The notes under the pieces were generated by a model. It saw only the letters and a list, made by a program, of their open reading frames with translations, ran no database searches and had not been told where the DNA came from. The position numbers and the translations under genes are program-made. A DNA stretch of 64,000 nucleotides from an uncultured Bacteroidales bacterium (GTDB lineage Bacteria > Bacteroidota > Bacteroidia > Bacteroidales > WCHB1-69): NCBI GenBank assembly GCA_946407715.1, contig CAMJPH010000001.1, positions 12,620-76,619 on the forward strand, written 5' to 3'. Positions 34,741 to 42,923 of this stretch are shown in pieces. Positions within the stretch are counted from its first letter, which is position 1; each line of letters opens with the position of its first letter.

Positions 34741-35184
34741 TTACTGTTTCCCGCTATGGCCAAAACCGCCGGTTCCCCGTTCGGTGTCCGACAGCTCTTC
34801 CAATGACCCGACCGGTTCCAGTTCCACCTGACGGAACTGGGCAACTACCATCTGGGCGATACGCTCTCCTGGCTGGATTTCGAAAGGTTCCTGCGAAAGA
34901 TTGATCAGGATGACCCGGATCTCACCACGATAGTCGGCGTCAATGGTGCCGGGAGTGTTCAACACTGTGATGCCGTGTTTGAGCGCCAGCCCGCTGCGGG
35001 GACGCACCTGCGCCTCACAATCTCCGGGCAACTCAATGAACAGTCCCGTTGGAATCAGTTTTCGCTCAAGTGGTTGTAGCACAACAGGTTCCGTCAAATC
35101 TGCACGTAAATCCATACCCGCCGCATACGCCGATGCATAGGCTGGTAATTGGTTTTTTGATTTGTTGTAAATTTTTACAATCAT
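34741..35184 (-). CDS. dut: dUTP diphosphatase
   Basis: Starting at the ATG at 35184 gives 147 residues, [16 protein letters not shown]. The longer frame begins inside the heptamer array and is unlikely. All five trimeric dUTPase motifs are present: AAGMDLRA (1), [12 protein letters not shown] (2), [14 protein letters not shown] (3), [10 protein letters not shown] (4) and [12 protein letters not shown] (5). It hydrolyses dUTP to dUMP and pyrophosphate, protecting DNA from uracil and feeding thymidylate synthesis. It acts as a cytoplasmic homotrimer with the active site formed between subunits. Confidence 0.95.
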   Translation of the reverse strand: MIVKIYNKSKNQLPAYASAYAAGMDLRADLTEPVVLQPLERKLIPTGLFIELPGDCEAQVRPRSGLALKHGITVLNTPGTIDADYRGEIRVILINLSQEPFEIQPGERIAQMVVAQFRQVELEPVGSLEELSDTERGTGGFGHSGKQ

Positions 35185-35190
35185 AGTAGG

Positions 35191-35239
35191 TTCAAGATTC
35201 AAGTTTCAAGTTTCAGGTTTCAAGATTCAAGTTTCAAGT
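35191..35239. repeat. Seven-unit 7-bp array (TTCAAGW)
   Basis: Exactly seven units: TTCAAGA, TTCAAGT, TTCAAGT, TTCAGGT, TTCAAGA, TTCAAGT, TTCAAGT. It fills the gap between the SurA-like lipoprotein stop and the dut start. The word is the reverse complement of the ACTTGAA units at 51580. Confidence 0.9.
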
Positions 35240-35244
35240 CTAAG

Positions 35245-36081
35245 TCATTGCACAATCTTCCCTTCTTTCAGGGCGCGGTCGTATAGTTCCTGGATATATT
35301 GGTTGACGTACTGGGTGCGGCGTTGGTTCGTGAGCAGCATGCCTGCTGCCGCGCGTTCTTCTTTGGTCTCGTTCACTGAACGCTGCGAACGGTAGTCCAG
35401 AATCACAAGAAGCACCGTGTTCTCGCCCACTTCTTTTTCAACCCGCATGACACTTCCGTTGTATTTCTGCAGGTCAATCTGGAAGGAAATCTCGTTTTGC
35501 AGGTCGTCCAGATAGAGCCACTCATCGTCATCCACGAGATATTCGATGGAGTCTCCCAGCATGGTCACGAGCGCTTCTTTCTGCTCGACACGCCGGTCTT
35601 CGTTGAAGAGAATCTCCTTCACCAGGGGCAGTTTATCCGAGCGGGTGGGCATCTTCACGTAATTCACCCGCACAATCTCCTTTTCAACCGTGTAGCGGTC
35701 GTCCAACGAGCGGGCGAAATCCGAAATAGCCTGTTCCGAGACCGTGTTATTCGCAGTGTCGATCATCCAGATCTTATCCAGATACCGCTGTATCAGCAGT
35801 GAATTCCGATATTCGGTCAACTCACGGTCGAAGTTCTTCTCACGCGGGGAAAGACGGTGTTCCGCTTCATGCAGCACCAGTTTCTCCTTCACCCAGTTGT
35901 CGATAAAGTCGCGCACCAGAACCAGGCTGTCTTCTTTCGACAGCCCAGACGGCATACCCGCCTGAACCTCAGAGGAATACAGCTTGTACTGATACACTTG
36001 TGCCACCACCGGGTCGGCATTTCTGCGGCAGGAGGCACAGAGCACAAGAACGACGGAAAGTAGGGCGAGAGTGTGCTTCAC
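35245..36081 (-). CDS. SurA/PpiC-like periplasmic chaperone lipoprotein
   Basis: The 278-residue lipoprotein has a signal ending VLCASC, with Cys18 as the lipidated residue. It then has a SurA N-terminal-like helical region (SLVLVRDFIDNWVKEKLVLHEA, LTEYRNSLLIQRYLDKIW). No parvulin domain with the usual catalytic residues is evident, so it is a chaperone-type rather than an isomerase. It starts one base after the stop of the large parvulin gene, a pairing seen in other Bacteroidota and thought to serve outer-membrane protein folding. Confidence 0.75.
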   Translation of the reverse strand: MKHTLALLSVVLVLCASCRRNADPVVAQVYQYKLYSSEVQAGMPSGLSKEDSLVLVRDFIDNWVKEKLVLHEAEHRLSPREKNFDRELTEYRNSLLIQRYLDKIWMIDTANNTVSEQAISDFARSLDDRYTVEKEIVRVNYVKMPTRSDKLPLVKEILFNEDRRVEQKEALVTMLGDSIEYLVDDDEWLYLDDLQNEISFQIDLQKYNGSVMRVEKEVGENTVLLVILDYRSQRSVNETKEERAAAGMLLTNQRRTQYVNQYIQELYDRALKEGKIVQ

Positions 36082-36082
36082 G

Positions 36083-37828
36083 TTATCTTTTCAAAATGGA
36101 ACGGAAAACATCCTCATTGAGCTTCACAGGGTACTTGCGATGCAGTTCCTCGACCCATTCCTTCTCCAGTTTGTCCTGATACTGGCTGATGACCACGGCG
36201 CGGACCTCATCAAGAGGTTTGTACGGGTTCAGCGAGTCGCCGGTGGCAAACTGGGACTTGATCTGCTCGTAGAACAGCTCCGTGCCCACGGTGTCCTTAA
36301 TGGCGGCGTTCCACACCTTTGCCGAGTTGATCTCGTATATCATCAAGCCGTCATACACCTCGTTCACCACGTCGCGGTATTCGGGATATTTGGTCATCAA
36401 CTGGGTACTTTCATAACGCAACATTCTCTCTCCCACAAAGCTCGGGAAGACCTGATCCAAGAAACTCGACATAGAGCCTTTCAGCTGCGCACCCTGGAAA
36501 CGAGACAGATACCTGCCGAAATCAACGGCCGTAATGGTCTGATTCGCGAAAGAGCACATCGGCTTGAGTTTTTCAATTCCCTTCAAGGAATCGACGGCCA
36601 CATGCTTAGACTGGAAATAATTGTCCGGCATTTTTTTCTTGAAGAATTTCAGCGCAGCCGCCTTCCCTTTTTCCTCGTAGTTATACTCCACCTTCAATTT
36701 CTCGACCAGAGACTCCTTGCTCTTCTTAGAACGGGCGTCGCGAGCCAATCTGTTTTTGATCATGTACTTGAATTCGTCATTCACCGTTGTGTAAATCACG
36801 GAATCCAGGCGGAGGATATGCCATCCTATCGTGGAAGGGACGGGCTCGGAGATTTCGCCTGGCTTGAGATTGAGGGCGGCATGTACATAATTGCCCGGGC
36901 GACGGTTGGGGGCAAAGGGTTCCATGCGACCGCCATTGTTCTTCGTAGCGGCATCATCAGAGCACTCCGCCGCGATGCTGTCGAACGAGGTGCCGCGCTG
37001 GTACTTCTGCTTGATGTAAGCACATTTTTTGACCGCCTCGTCATGATTCGCCGTATTGTTCAACGCATTGGTGTCCCTTATAAATATCTGAGACACATAC
37101 AGTTTCGCCACTGCCGGAATCTTATCCTGCACATAAACCAAATGGTAGCCGAACTGCGTGCGCACAGGCATCGAGACTTGTCCCACCGGGGTTGAATATG
37201 CTGCGGTTTCAAAAGGATAAATCATTTCCAAAACCGAGAAATAGCCCAATTCACCGCGGTTTCCGTACTGGACGTGGTGCGTCTGCGGGTTAATGCGGTT
37301 TTGTGCCGACTGGTCGTCGGAATAACGCATCGCAGCCTCGTTGAAGTCCAGTCCGCCTACGATTTCATCTCTGATTTTCATTATCTTATGATACGCCGCG
37401 AGCGTGTCTTTCGGGGTGGCGTCCTCAGGCACCATGACCAAAATATGCGAGGCGCGCACATGATAGCGGGCGCGATCGGTGGTCTCCTCCAGAAGCTGGT
37501 CACTCACCTCTGTATCAATCAAATACTGCTGGGCATACTGGCTTTTATACGACTCCCATTCCCTTTGGAAGACTTTCGCCGTATCCAGCTTCATGGCCTT
37601 AGCCTCTTGAACTTTCATGCGGTAATCCGTGTAGAGCCGCAGGTACTCGCGCAAGTCCGACTCCGTAGCGTCTGACAGCATGCTGTTTTTCTGATACGCT
37701 TTGACAAAATCCGACTTCGTGACCGTTTCCGCCCCCACCGTCATCAAGACAGGATCGTCATTCTGAGCCCGCAAAGAGGTCATCGACATGAGCAACAACG
37801 ACAGCGTCAAACAAATAATCTTTTTCAT
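36083..37828 (-). CDS. SurA-type peptidyl-prolyl isomerase with two parvulin domains
   Basis: The 581-residue secreted protein has a Sec signal (KKIICLTLSLLLMSMTSLRA). Parvulin domain 1 spans about residues 128-232 (ASHILVMVPEDAT ... FGYHLVYV) and domain 2 about 243-345 (VSQIFIRDTNAL ... IGWHILRLDSV). They are followed by a long helical C-terminal region. Each parvulin has the typical E/S-x-G-W/Y-H ending. It is expected to catalyse proline isomerisation and hold unfolded outer-membrane proteins in the periplasm. It is the first gene of an apparent four-gene unit with the chaperone lipoprotein, dut and the TPR protein. A -7 promoter element lies at 37884. Confidence 0.9.
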   Translation of the reverse strand: MKKIICLTLSLLLMSMTSLRAQNDDPVLMTVGAETVTKSDFVKAYQKNSMLSDATESDLREYLRLYTDYRMKVQEAKAMKLDTAKVFQREWESYKSQYAQQYLIDTEVSDQLLEETTDRARYHVRASHILVMVPEDATPKDTLAAYHKIMKIRDEIVGGLDFNEAAMRYSDDQSAQNRINPQTHHVQYGNRGELGYFSVLEMIYPFETAAYSTPVGQVSMPVRTQFGYHLVYVQDKIPAVAKLYVSQIFIRDTNALNNTANHDEAVKKCAYIKQKYQRGTSFDSIAAECSDDAATKNNGGRMEPFAPNRRPGNYVHAALNLKPGEISEPVPSTIGWHILRLDSVIYTTVNDEFKYMIKNRLARDARSKKSKESLVEKLKVEYNYEEKGKAAALKFFKKKMPDNYFQSKHVAVDSLKGIEKLKPMCSFANQTITAVDFGRYLSRFQGAQLKGSMSSFLDQVFPSFVGERMLRYESTQLMTKYPEYRDVVNEVYDGLMIYEINSAKVWNAAIKDTVGTELFYEQIKSQFATGDSLNPYKPLDEVRAVVISQYQDKLEKEWVEELHRKYPVKLNEDVFRSILKR

Positions 37829-37883
37829 AATTTACTGAATATCAATAACTATCAATTAATGTCTATGCTTCTTTTAAATATGG

Positions 37884-37891
37884 CAAAGATA
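37884..37891 (-). promoter_or_regulatory. -7 element upstream of the SurA-type gene
   Basis: TATCTTTG on the minus strand, 56 bp before the start codon at 37828. No clear -33 TTTG. Confidence 0.45.
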
Positions 37892-37923
37892 ATATATTTT
37901 GAGAATTCTGCAATAATAAATTT

Positions 37924-37955
37924 GGCGATGAGGCGATGAGGCGATGAGACGATGT
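37924..37955. repeat. Four-unit 8-bp array (GGCGATGA)
   Basis: Units GGCGATGA three times and GACGATGT, then GACGAATG. It is an octamer rather than heptamer array, followed from 37970 by degenerate heptamers (CTCTAAA, CTTTGAA, CCTTACC, CCTTAAC) that run up to the stop of the EamA gene. Confidence 0.75.
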
Positions 37956-37992
37956 GACGAATGGTTAAGCTCTAAACTTTGAACCTTACCCC

Positions 37993-38904
37993 TTAACCCC
38001 TTACACTGTCTTTCGCACGGCTGGTGGTGACCAAGAAGACGCCGAATATAACCAGCACCAATGCAATCGGTTTATTCCAGGTGAAGATGTCCTGTCCGAT
38101 AGCGATGGCCAGGGCGGCGGTGATGATGGGTTGCAGGTTGCTGTACATGCTGACGGTGGTCGGACGGATGTGGCGCAGCGCGACAGGCAGGAGGTAGTAG
38201 GCCAGCACCGTGGCGAAGATGGCGACAATGCCCATGTTGACGTAGGCCATGGCTGGCGCGGTGCCCATGAGAAGCGGAGAATCTTTTACGGTGGGGATGG
38301 CGAGCGGGAGGCTCAGAACCGCGCTGAACAAGAACATCCATTTCATCATGGTCACGGGCGAGTATTTCGGGGAGATGGCGCGGGTGATCAGAAGGTAGGT
38401 AGCGTAGAACAAAATATTCACGAAACAGAGCAGTGCTCCCCGGTTGCTGTAGTGGGCGTCGCCGTGCAGCGAGAAGAGGATCATCATCAGGGCTCCGGCG
38501 ATGCCGAAGAACACGCCCACGGCTTTGCGGGTGGTGATCGGTTCTTTGAGGAAAACGGCGGCCATCAGCATCACCACCAACGGCGACATGGCCGAAATCA
38601 GCGAGACGTAAGTAGGTGAGATATAACGCATTGCCTCCGCGAATGCCCACAACGTACCATAGAGGGAAACTGCCCCGAGTATGATGACCCGCATATCGCG
38701 CCACCCCACCCTTTCCCGTGGGGTGAACAGCGAAATGAGCCAGAAGCCCGCCGCCCCGACCAGCAGTCGCAGCGCCGTGTAAGCCTCCGGGGTGATATAC
38801 TCCGGCACCACCGCCTTCGAACAGTTCGGATTAATCCCGAAGATGATATAGACGGTCAGCACCGCAAGGTGACCAATCCATTTTTTATTCAATTCAGAAT
38901 TCAT
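37993..38904 (-). CDS. EamA-family drug/metabolite transporter
   Basis: The 303-residue inner-membrane protein has ten predicted transmembrane helices in two EamA halves: from about residue 12 (LAVLTVYIIFGINPNCSKAVV) and from about residue 155 (GALLCFVNILFYATYLLIT). The internal repeat ALMMILFSL and ILVIFGVFLV-type helices are typical of DMT exporters. The substrate cannot be predicted; relatives export amino acids, metabolites or drugs. Its promoter element is at 38931 and a large repeat-filled gap lies upstream. Confidence 0.88.
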   Translation of the reverse strand: MNSELNKKWIGHLAVLTVYIIFGINPNCSKAVVPEYITPEAYTALRLLVGAAGFWLISLFTPRERVGWRDMRVIILGAVSLYGTLWAFAEAMRYISPTYVSLISAMSPLVVMLMAAVFLKEPITTRKAVGVFFGIAGALMMILFSLHGDAHYSNRGALLCFVNILFYATYLLITRAISPKYSPVTMMKWMFLFSAVLSLPLAIPTVKDSPLLMGTAPAMAYVNMGIVAIFATVLAYYLLPVALRHIRPTTVSMYSNLQPIITAALAIAIGQDIFTWNKPIALVLVIFGVFLVTTSRAKDSVRG

Positions 38905-38930
38905 AATGCATCATGCATAATTTTAGGGTG

Positions 38931-38938
38931 CAAAGATA
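38931..38938 (-). promoter_or_regulatory. -7 element upstream of the EamA transporter gene
   Basis: TATCTTTG on the minus strand, 27 bp before the start codon at 38904. The -33 position falls inside the heptamer array and has no TTTG. Confidence 0.45.
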
Positions 38939-38948
38939 ATATTTTTTC

Positions 38949-39082
38949 GGCTGTTGGCGATTAGCTATTAGCTATTGGCTGTTGGCTGTTGGCTGTTGGC
39001 GATTGGCTATTGGCTGTTGGCGATTGGCTGTTAGCTGTTGGCGATAACTATGACTATGACTATAACTATGACTATAACTATT
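38949..39082. repeat. 14 heptamers (RGCKRTT) switching to 6 hexamers (ACTATR)
   Basis: 38949-39046 is exactly 14 x 7 bp with words GGCTGTT, GGCGATT, AGCTATT, GGCTATT and AGCTGTT. 39047-39082 is exactly 6 x 6 bp (ACTATG or ACTATA, the last ACTATT). The same heptamer-to-hexamer switch with related words occurs downstream of panD at 53932. Confidence 0.9.
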
Positions 39083-39119
39083 GATTTGTATTCCGATATT
39101 TGAATTGTTACAAGCTACT

Positions 39120-39161
39120 AATCACGATTCACAAATCACTATTCACACGTCATACGTCTTA
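39120..39161. repeat. Six-unit 7-bp array (AATCACN/ATTCACN)
   Basis: Units AATCACG, ATTCACA, AATCACT, ATTCACA, CGTCATA, CGTCTTA. The alternating AATCACN/ATTCACN pattern recurs upstream of gpmA at 54015-54042. Confidence 0.75.
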
Positions 39162-39163
39162 CA

Positions 39164-39192
39164 TCAAAAAAGACGCCAATAATGACGTCTTT
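39164..39192 (-). terminator. Intrinsic terminator of the cysteine-desulfurase-like gene
   Basis: On the minus strand the stem AAAGACG/CGTCTTT encloses a 10-nt loop and is followed by a run of six T residues. It lies about 85 bp past the stop codon at 39277. Confidence 0.7.
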
Positions 39193-39219
39193 CCTATAAT
39201 TATCTCGCAAGTGCTGCAA

Positions 39220-39275
39220 AGCCAAAAGCCAATAGCCAATAGCTAAAGGCTAACAGCTAAAGGCTAACAGCTGAA
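39220..39275. repeat. Eight-unit 7-bp array ending at a stop codon
   Basis: Units AGCCAAA, AGCCAAT, AGCCAAT, AGCTAAA, GGCTAAC, AGCTAAA, GGCTAAC, AGCTGAA. Its words are the reverse complement of the RGCTRTT family at 38949, so the two arrays face each other across the terminator. It ends 1 bp before the stop of the next gene. Confidence 0.88.
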
Positions 39276-39276
39276 C

Positions 39277-40431
39277 TTAGTTCTTCAGTGCGGCGATCTC
39301 CTTGACGGCCTGGATGCAGGCGTCGATGTCGGCCTCGGTGTTGAAGGCGCCGATGCTGAGACGCACGGTGCCGTCAATGTCGAGGGTGCCGAGACATTTG
39401 TGCACCAGCGGGGCGCACTGCAGACCCGTGCGGCATGCGATGTCGTAATCGACATCCAGCATGGTGCCCACGTCCATGGCCTCGAAGCCCTTGATGTTGA
39501 TGGAGAGCACCGGATTCTGGTTCTCCACAGAGGTCGCGCAGTAGATGATCACGCCGGGGACATCCTTGATACCGTCGCGGAGACGTTTCCACAAGGCCAT
39601 CTCCTGATTGTGGATGTTCTCGATACCCTTCTCGGTGATCCACTTCACGCCAGCGTGCAGACCGCTGATACCCAGCATATTGATGGTACCGGCTTCCAGA
39701 CGGTAAGGATATTCCTCAAGGTGGTCACGAACAGCGGATTTCACGCCGGTACCGCCGAAGCGGGTGTGGCGCACCTCGACGCCTTCGCGCACGTAACTGC
39801 CCCCGATACCGGTGGGTCCCATCAGGCATTTGTGACCCGTAAAGGCGTATGCGTCAACGTTATAGTCAATCATGTCCATCTTCACCGCACCGGCGCCTTG
39901 GCTACCATCGACCACGAACGTGATGCCGTGTTCCTTGCAGACCTTGCCGATCTCCTTAATGGGTTGCACCGTGCCGATGACGTTGGAGCATTGCGTGCAG
40001 ACCACCATCTTGGTGTTCGGACGGATAGCTTCCTCAAACTGCTCCGGATGCACATAACCCGCTGCGTCGAAAGGCAGGTAGGTCACCTCGATAATCCCCT
40101 CCTTCTCCAGATGATAGAGCGGACGAAGCACGGAGTTGTGCTCCAACATCGTGGTGATGACATGAGAGCCTTTCTGCGCCAGACCCTGAATCAGGATGTT
40201 CAGGGAATCGGTAGCGTTGTAGCTGAACGTCAGACGTTTCTCATCGGTACCGCCGTTGAAGAGCTTGGTGAGCATCCGGCGCGTTTCCGTCAGAACCTCA
40301 CCCGTCTCAATACCGGCGTCATAACCCGCACGTCCGGGGCTCACACCGTGAACACGATAGAAATGATCCATAAACTCATAAACCTCATTCGGTTTCGGGA
40401 AAGATGTTGCTGAATTGTCTAAATATATCAT
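39277..40431 (-). CDS. Cysteine desulfurase-family (class V) PLP enzyme
   Basis: The 384-residue protein begins MIYLDNSATSFPKPNEVYEF, as in the SufS-like class V aminotransferases. It has FVVDGSQGAGAVKMDMIDYN, the Schiff-base lysine in AFTGHKCLMGPTGIG and a candidate catalytic cysteine in CRTGLQCAPLVHKCLGT. The length and sequence fit the stand-alone cysteine-desulfurase subfamily rather than IscS. It should take sulfur from cysteine as a persulfide. No SUF or ISC partner gene is adjacent, so its sulfur acceptor is unknown. A -7 promoter element is at 40461 and a terminator at 39164. Confidence 0.88.
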   Translation of the reverse strand: MIYLDNSATSFPKPNEVYEFMDHFYRVHGVSPGRAGYDAGIETGEVLTETRRMLTKLFNGGTDEKRLTFSYNATDSLNILIQGLAQKGSHVITTMLEHNSVLRPLYHLEKEGIIEVTYLPFDAAGYVHPEQFEEAIRPNTKMVVCTQCSNVIGTVQPIKEIGKVCKEHGITFVVDGSQGAGAVKMDMIDYNVDAYAFTGHKCLMGPTGIGGSYVREGVEVRHTRFGGTGVKSAVRDHLEEYPYRLEAGTINMLGISGLHAGVKWITEKGIENIHNQEMALWKRLRDGIKDVPGVIIYCATSVENQNPVLSINIKGFEAMDVGTMLDVDYDIACRTGLQCAPLVHKCLGTLDIDGTVRLSIGAFNTEADIDACIQAVKEIAALKN

Positions 40432-40460
40432 ATTCTTTATGTTTTGAATTTTCCAAGCGG

Positions 40461-40468
40461 CAAAGATA
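40461..40468 (-). promoter_or_regulatory. -7 element upstream of the cysteine-desulfurase-like gene
   Basis: TATCTTTG on the minus strand, 30 bp before the start codon at 40431. No clear -33 box. Confidence 0.45.
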
Positions 40469-40475
40469 CACTTTT

Positions 40476-41201
40476 TTAGTATTCCTCAACGCCTCCGCCT
40501 TCAAGTATCTTCCTGAAGAGCGGGTTGAAGGGTTCTGCTTCAACGAGAACCTGGTTGTGGGTCACTGGGTGGTCGAAGTAGAGCCGACGGGCGTGCAGGC
40601 AGATGGAGGCATCGAGTTCGGGACGTTTGGCACCGTACTTGATGTCCCCTTTGATGGGGTGCCCGATGTGTGAGAGTTGTGCGCGGATCTGGTGGTGACG
40701 GCCGGTATGCAGTTCCACTTCCAGCAACGAATACCGTTCCGAATGCGCTAACAAAGTGTAGTCAAGTTCGGCATATTTCCAGCCTTCTTTCTCTGTGTCA
40801 GAAATATACGATTTGTTCTTCTCCGCATTTTTGAACATGTAGTTCACCAATTTCCGTTGCGGAATCTCCGGGATGCCCTCCACAATCGCCCAGTAGAACT
40901 TGTGCATCTCATGCGCCTTCAACAGTTTGTTCATGCGGTCGAGAGCCTTGGATGTGCGCGCGAAGGCAATCGCACCGCTCACCGGCCGGTCGATACGGTG
41001 GATGAGGCCGCAGAAGACGTTGCCTTCCTTCTGCTTCTGCACACGGATATAGTCGCGCACCTTCTCCACCAGCGGCTCCGCACCCGTATCATCGCCCTGC
41101 GCCAGTTCCCCGGGCAGTTTGTTCATGATAACCAAGTGGTTGTCTTCGTAGAGAATGCGTTTGGTGAATTCCTCTCGGGTTTCAGTATTGTTCTGACTCA
41201 T
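40476..41201 (-). CDS. RluA-family pseudouridine synthase
   Basis: The 241-residue protein has the RluA catalytic motif [17 protein letters not shown], where Asp is the nucleophile, and [22 protein letters not shown], the second conserved motif. There is no S4 domain at the N-terminus. It isomerises uridine in rRNA or tRNA; the exact site is unknown. Its start codon lies inside the end of panB (20-bp overlap), so the two are translationally coupled. Confidence 0.92.
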   Translation of the reverse strand: MSQNNTETREEFTKRILYEDNHLVIMNKLPGELAQGDDTGAEPLVEKVRDYIRVQKQKEGNVFCGLIHRIDRPVSGAIAFARTSKALDRMNKLLKAHEMHKFYWAIVEGIPEIPQRKLVNYMFKNAEKNKSYISDTEKEGWKYAELDYTLLAHSERYSLLEVELHTGRHHQIRAQLSHIGHPIKGDIKYGAKRPELDASICLHARRLYFDHPVTHNQVLVEAEPFNPLFRKILEGGGVEEY

Positions 41202-42003
41202 TCGGGAAGCTGTTTTCTTTCACATCGGAGATATAGTGCTCGATGGCGCCCACAATCTCCTCGCTCAGATTGAGATAGCGACGCAGGAAACGCGGGGTGA
41301 ACTGCTGGGTGATGCCCATCATGTCGTGGAAAACGAGCACCTGACCAGACGTGTGGCGACCCGCACCGATACCGATGGTCGGGATTTCCAGACTCTCCGT
41401 CACCTCTTTGGCAAGGGAAGCGGGAATTTTCTCCAGCACCAACCCGAAGCACCCGTGTTCTTGCAACAACAAGGCGTTCTTGCGCAACTGGTCGGCCTCT
41501 TCTTCAGACGTGGCGCGCACAGCGTAAGTACCGAACTTGTTGATGGACTGCGGGGTGAGACCAAGATGTCCCATCACCGGGATACCAGCACTCAGAATGC
41601 GGTCGATGGACTCGATGACCTCCGAGCCGCCCTCCAGCTTGATGGCGTCGGCGCCGGACTCCTTCATGATGCGGATGGCCGAGTTGAGTGCCTCCTTGGA
41701 GTTGCCCTGATAGGTGCCGAACGGCATATCCACCACCACAAGGGCACGCTTCACGGCGCGCACCACCGACGAGGCGTGGTAGATCATCTCGTTGAGCGTG
41801 ATGGGCAGCGTGGTCTTGTAACCGGCCATCACGTTGGCGGCGGAGTCGCCCACCAGAATCACATCTATCTTGGCCATATCCAACAATTTGGCGATGGAAT
41901 AGTCGTACGCGGTCAACATCGCGATGCGTTCGCCCTGGGAACGCATCTTCATCAAAGTGTTCGTCGTCACCTTGGTGACATCTTGGGATAAATACTGTGA
42001 CAT
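41182..42003 (-). CDS. panB: 3-methyl-2-oxobutanoate hydroxymethyltransferase
   Basis: The ATG at 42003 ([20 protein letters not shown]) gives 273 residues. A longer frame needs a TTG and would crowd the -7 element at 42025. Family motifs are [55 protein letters not shown] and IPTIGIGAG. It transfers a hydroxymethyl group from methylene-tetrahydrofolate to 2-oxoisovalerate, the first committed step of pantothenate synthesis. panC and panD are about 11 kb away on the other strand, so the pathway genes are split. Confidence 0.96.
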   Translation of the reverse strand: MSQYLSQDVTKVTTNTLMKMRSQGERIAMLTAYDYSIAKLLDMAKIDVILVGDSAANVMAGYKTTLPITLNEMIYHASSVVRAVKRALVVVDMPFGTYQGNSKEALNSAIRIMKESGADAIKLEGGSEVIESIDRILSAGIPVMGHLGLTPQSINKFGTYAVRATSEEEADQLRKNALLLQEHGCFGLVLEKIPASLAKEVTESLEIPTIGIGAGRHTSGQVLVFHDMMGITQQFTPRFLRRYLNLSEEIVGAIEHYISDVKENSFPNESEQY

Positions 42004-42024
42004 TTTTTTCAAAAATTATGGCGG

Positions 42025-42032
42025 CAAAAATA
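42025..42032 (-). promoter_or_regulatory. -7 element upstream of panB
   Basis: TATTTTTG on the minus strand, 22 bp before the ATG at 42003. It supports that start over the upstream TTG. Confidence 0.45.
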
Positions 42033-42042
42033 TAATTTTTTA

Positions 42043-42119
42043 GGCAAAAGGCAATAGGCAAAAGGCAAAAGGCAATAGTTAATAGGCCCACCCTTTTGCC
42101 TGTTGCCTTTTGCCTATTG
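42043..42119. repeat. Inverted pair of heptamer arrays able to form a long hairpin
   Basis: Six units (GGCAAAA, GGCAATA, GGCAAAA, GGCAAAA, GGCAATA, GTTAATA) at 42043-42084 are followed after a short loop by four complementary units (CCTTTTG, CCTGTTG, CCTTTTG, CCTATTG) at 42092-42119. Pairing gives a stem of nearly 30 bp between the DUF2461 stop and panB. It could act as a terminator on either strand. Confidence 0.8.
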
Positions 42120-42120
42120 C

Positions 42121-42828
42121 CTAAACAAACTTCACCACATTCTTCATCGTCTCCATCTCCTCCATGTTGATGAGGATATTCTCGCTGAGGAAGTCGTTGA
42201 CAGGCTTCATTGCGCGGAAGACGTGCGCGATGCGCTGCGCGTAGTCGTCGCGGCAGAGGTCCTTGGGTTTCAGCATGCACGACATGGCATAGTCCTTGCA
42301 GGTGAGGTATTCGGGGTGCGGCGAGTCTTTCGGAAGACCGTTGGGAATGCGCTTGTAGTGTTCCTGCCCGATGGTCGGCACCAGTTTCTTGAGCTCGGGT
42401 TCCTCCACAAGTCGCACGAAATCAGCCATTTGTTCAGCAACGGCACTGCGCAGCTGATGCATTTCCTTCGTGGGGAGCCACCACACGCCGCTCGCCAGCA
42501 TCACCTGCTCGGGCTCGATCTGGATGTAGTAGCCGCCCCAGTAGGCCTTCTTTCCGTACTGGTTCATGTACGCCCCGAGATGTCCCTTGTAGGGCGTTTT
42601 GTCGGGCGAGAAGCGGATGTCGCGGTAGATGCGATAGGTGCAGTCCTTGGGGGTGAGTCCGGCAATCGATTCATCGAACTCCCCTACTGCCGCTATCACG
42701 TTCTCCACCAATATGTTGAACTGCGCCCACGCGGCATCGTACATCTCCCGATGCGCCTTGAACCACTCGCGGTTATTGTTCGGAATCAGCTCGCGAAGGA
42801 AGGTGAAGAGGATTTCGTTGGGATGCAT
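42121..42828 (-). CDS. DUF2461 family protein
   Basis: The 235-residue protein matches the DUF2461 family: TFLRELIPNNNREWFKAHR near the N-terminus, TYRIYRDIRFSPDKTPYKGH, and GGYYIQIEPEQVMLASGVWW. The biochemical function of the family is not established. There is no signal peptide or membrane helix. The gene stands alone between repeat arrays. Its start codon is the end of an in-register heptamer array at 42829-42867 that is nearly identical to those before panD and gpmA. Confidence 0.85.
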   Translation of the reverse strand: MHPNEILFTFLRELIPNNNREWFKAHREMYDAAWAQFNILVENVIAAVGEFDESIAGLTPKDCTYRIYRDIRFSPDKTPYKGHLGAYMNQYGKKAYWGGYYIQIEPEQVMLASGVWWLPTKEMHQLRSAVAEQMADFVRLVEEPELKKLVPTIGQEHYKRIPNGLPKDSPHPEYLTCKDYAMSCMLKPKDLCRDDYAQRIAHVFRAMKPVNDFLSENILINMEEMETMKNVVKFV

Positions 42829-42867
42829 ATAATGGTTATTGGTTATGGGTTATGGGTTATTGAAGCC
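42829..42867 (-). repeat. AGCTTCA/ATAACCN heptamer module ending at the DUF2461 start codon
   Basis: Read on the minus strand: GGCTTCA, ATAACCC, ATAACCC, ATAACCA, ATAACCA, then TTAT plus the ATG start codon completing the seventh unit. The same order of words precedes panD (53547) and gpmA (54050), in the same orientation relative to the gene. Confidence 0.88.
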
Positions 42868-42889
42868 CGCGATTTACGACCGCCCTATT

Positions 42890-42921
42890 CATCGTATCAT
42901 CGCATCATCGCATCATCGCAA
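42890..42921. repeat. Four-unit 8-bp array (CATCGCAT)
   Basis: Units CATCGTAT, CATCGCAT, CATCGCAT, CATCGCAA, directly past the stop codon of the nucleotidyltransferase gene (42924). It is related to the reverse complement of the octamers at 37924. Confidence 0.75.
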
Positions 42922-42923
42922 TA

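Larger units (their letters stand above)
38905..39276. other. 372-bp intergenic region filled with short-word arrays and a terminator
   Basis: There is no gene here. From left to right it holds a -7 element (38931), 14 heptamers (38949-39046), 6 hexamers (39047-39082), about 40 bp of plain AT-rich DNA, 6 heptamers (39120-39161), an intrinsic terminator (39164-39192) and 8 heptamers (39220-39275). Nearly the whole gap is accounted for. Confidence 0.8.

Noticed and set aside
34741..35202. Longer dut start at 35202
   Set aside because: The extra residues come from the heptamer array; the ATG at 35184 gives the standard dUTPase N-terminus.
38949..39275. Possible CRISPR array
   Set aside because: Repeat units are 6-7 bp with no spacers of constant length and no cas genes are present.
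39400..40413. 337-codon plus-strand open frame
   Set aside because: Fully antisense to the cysteine-desulfurase-like gene, which has all its catalytic motifs.
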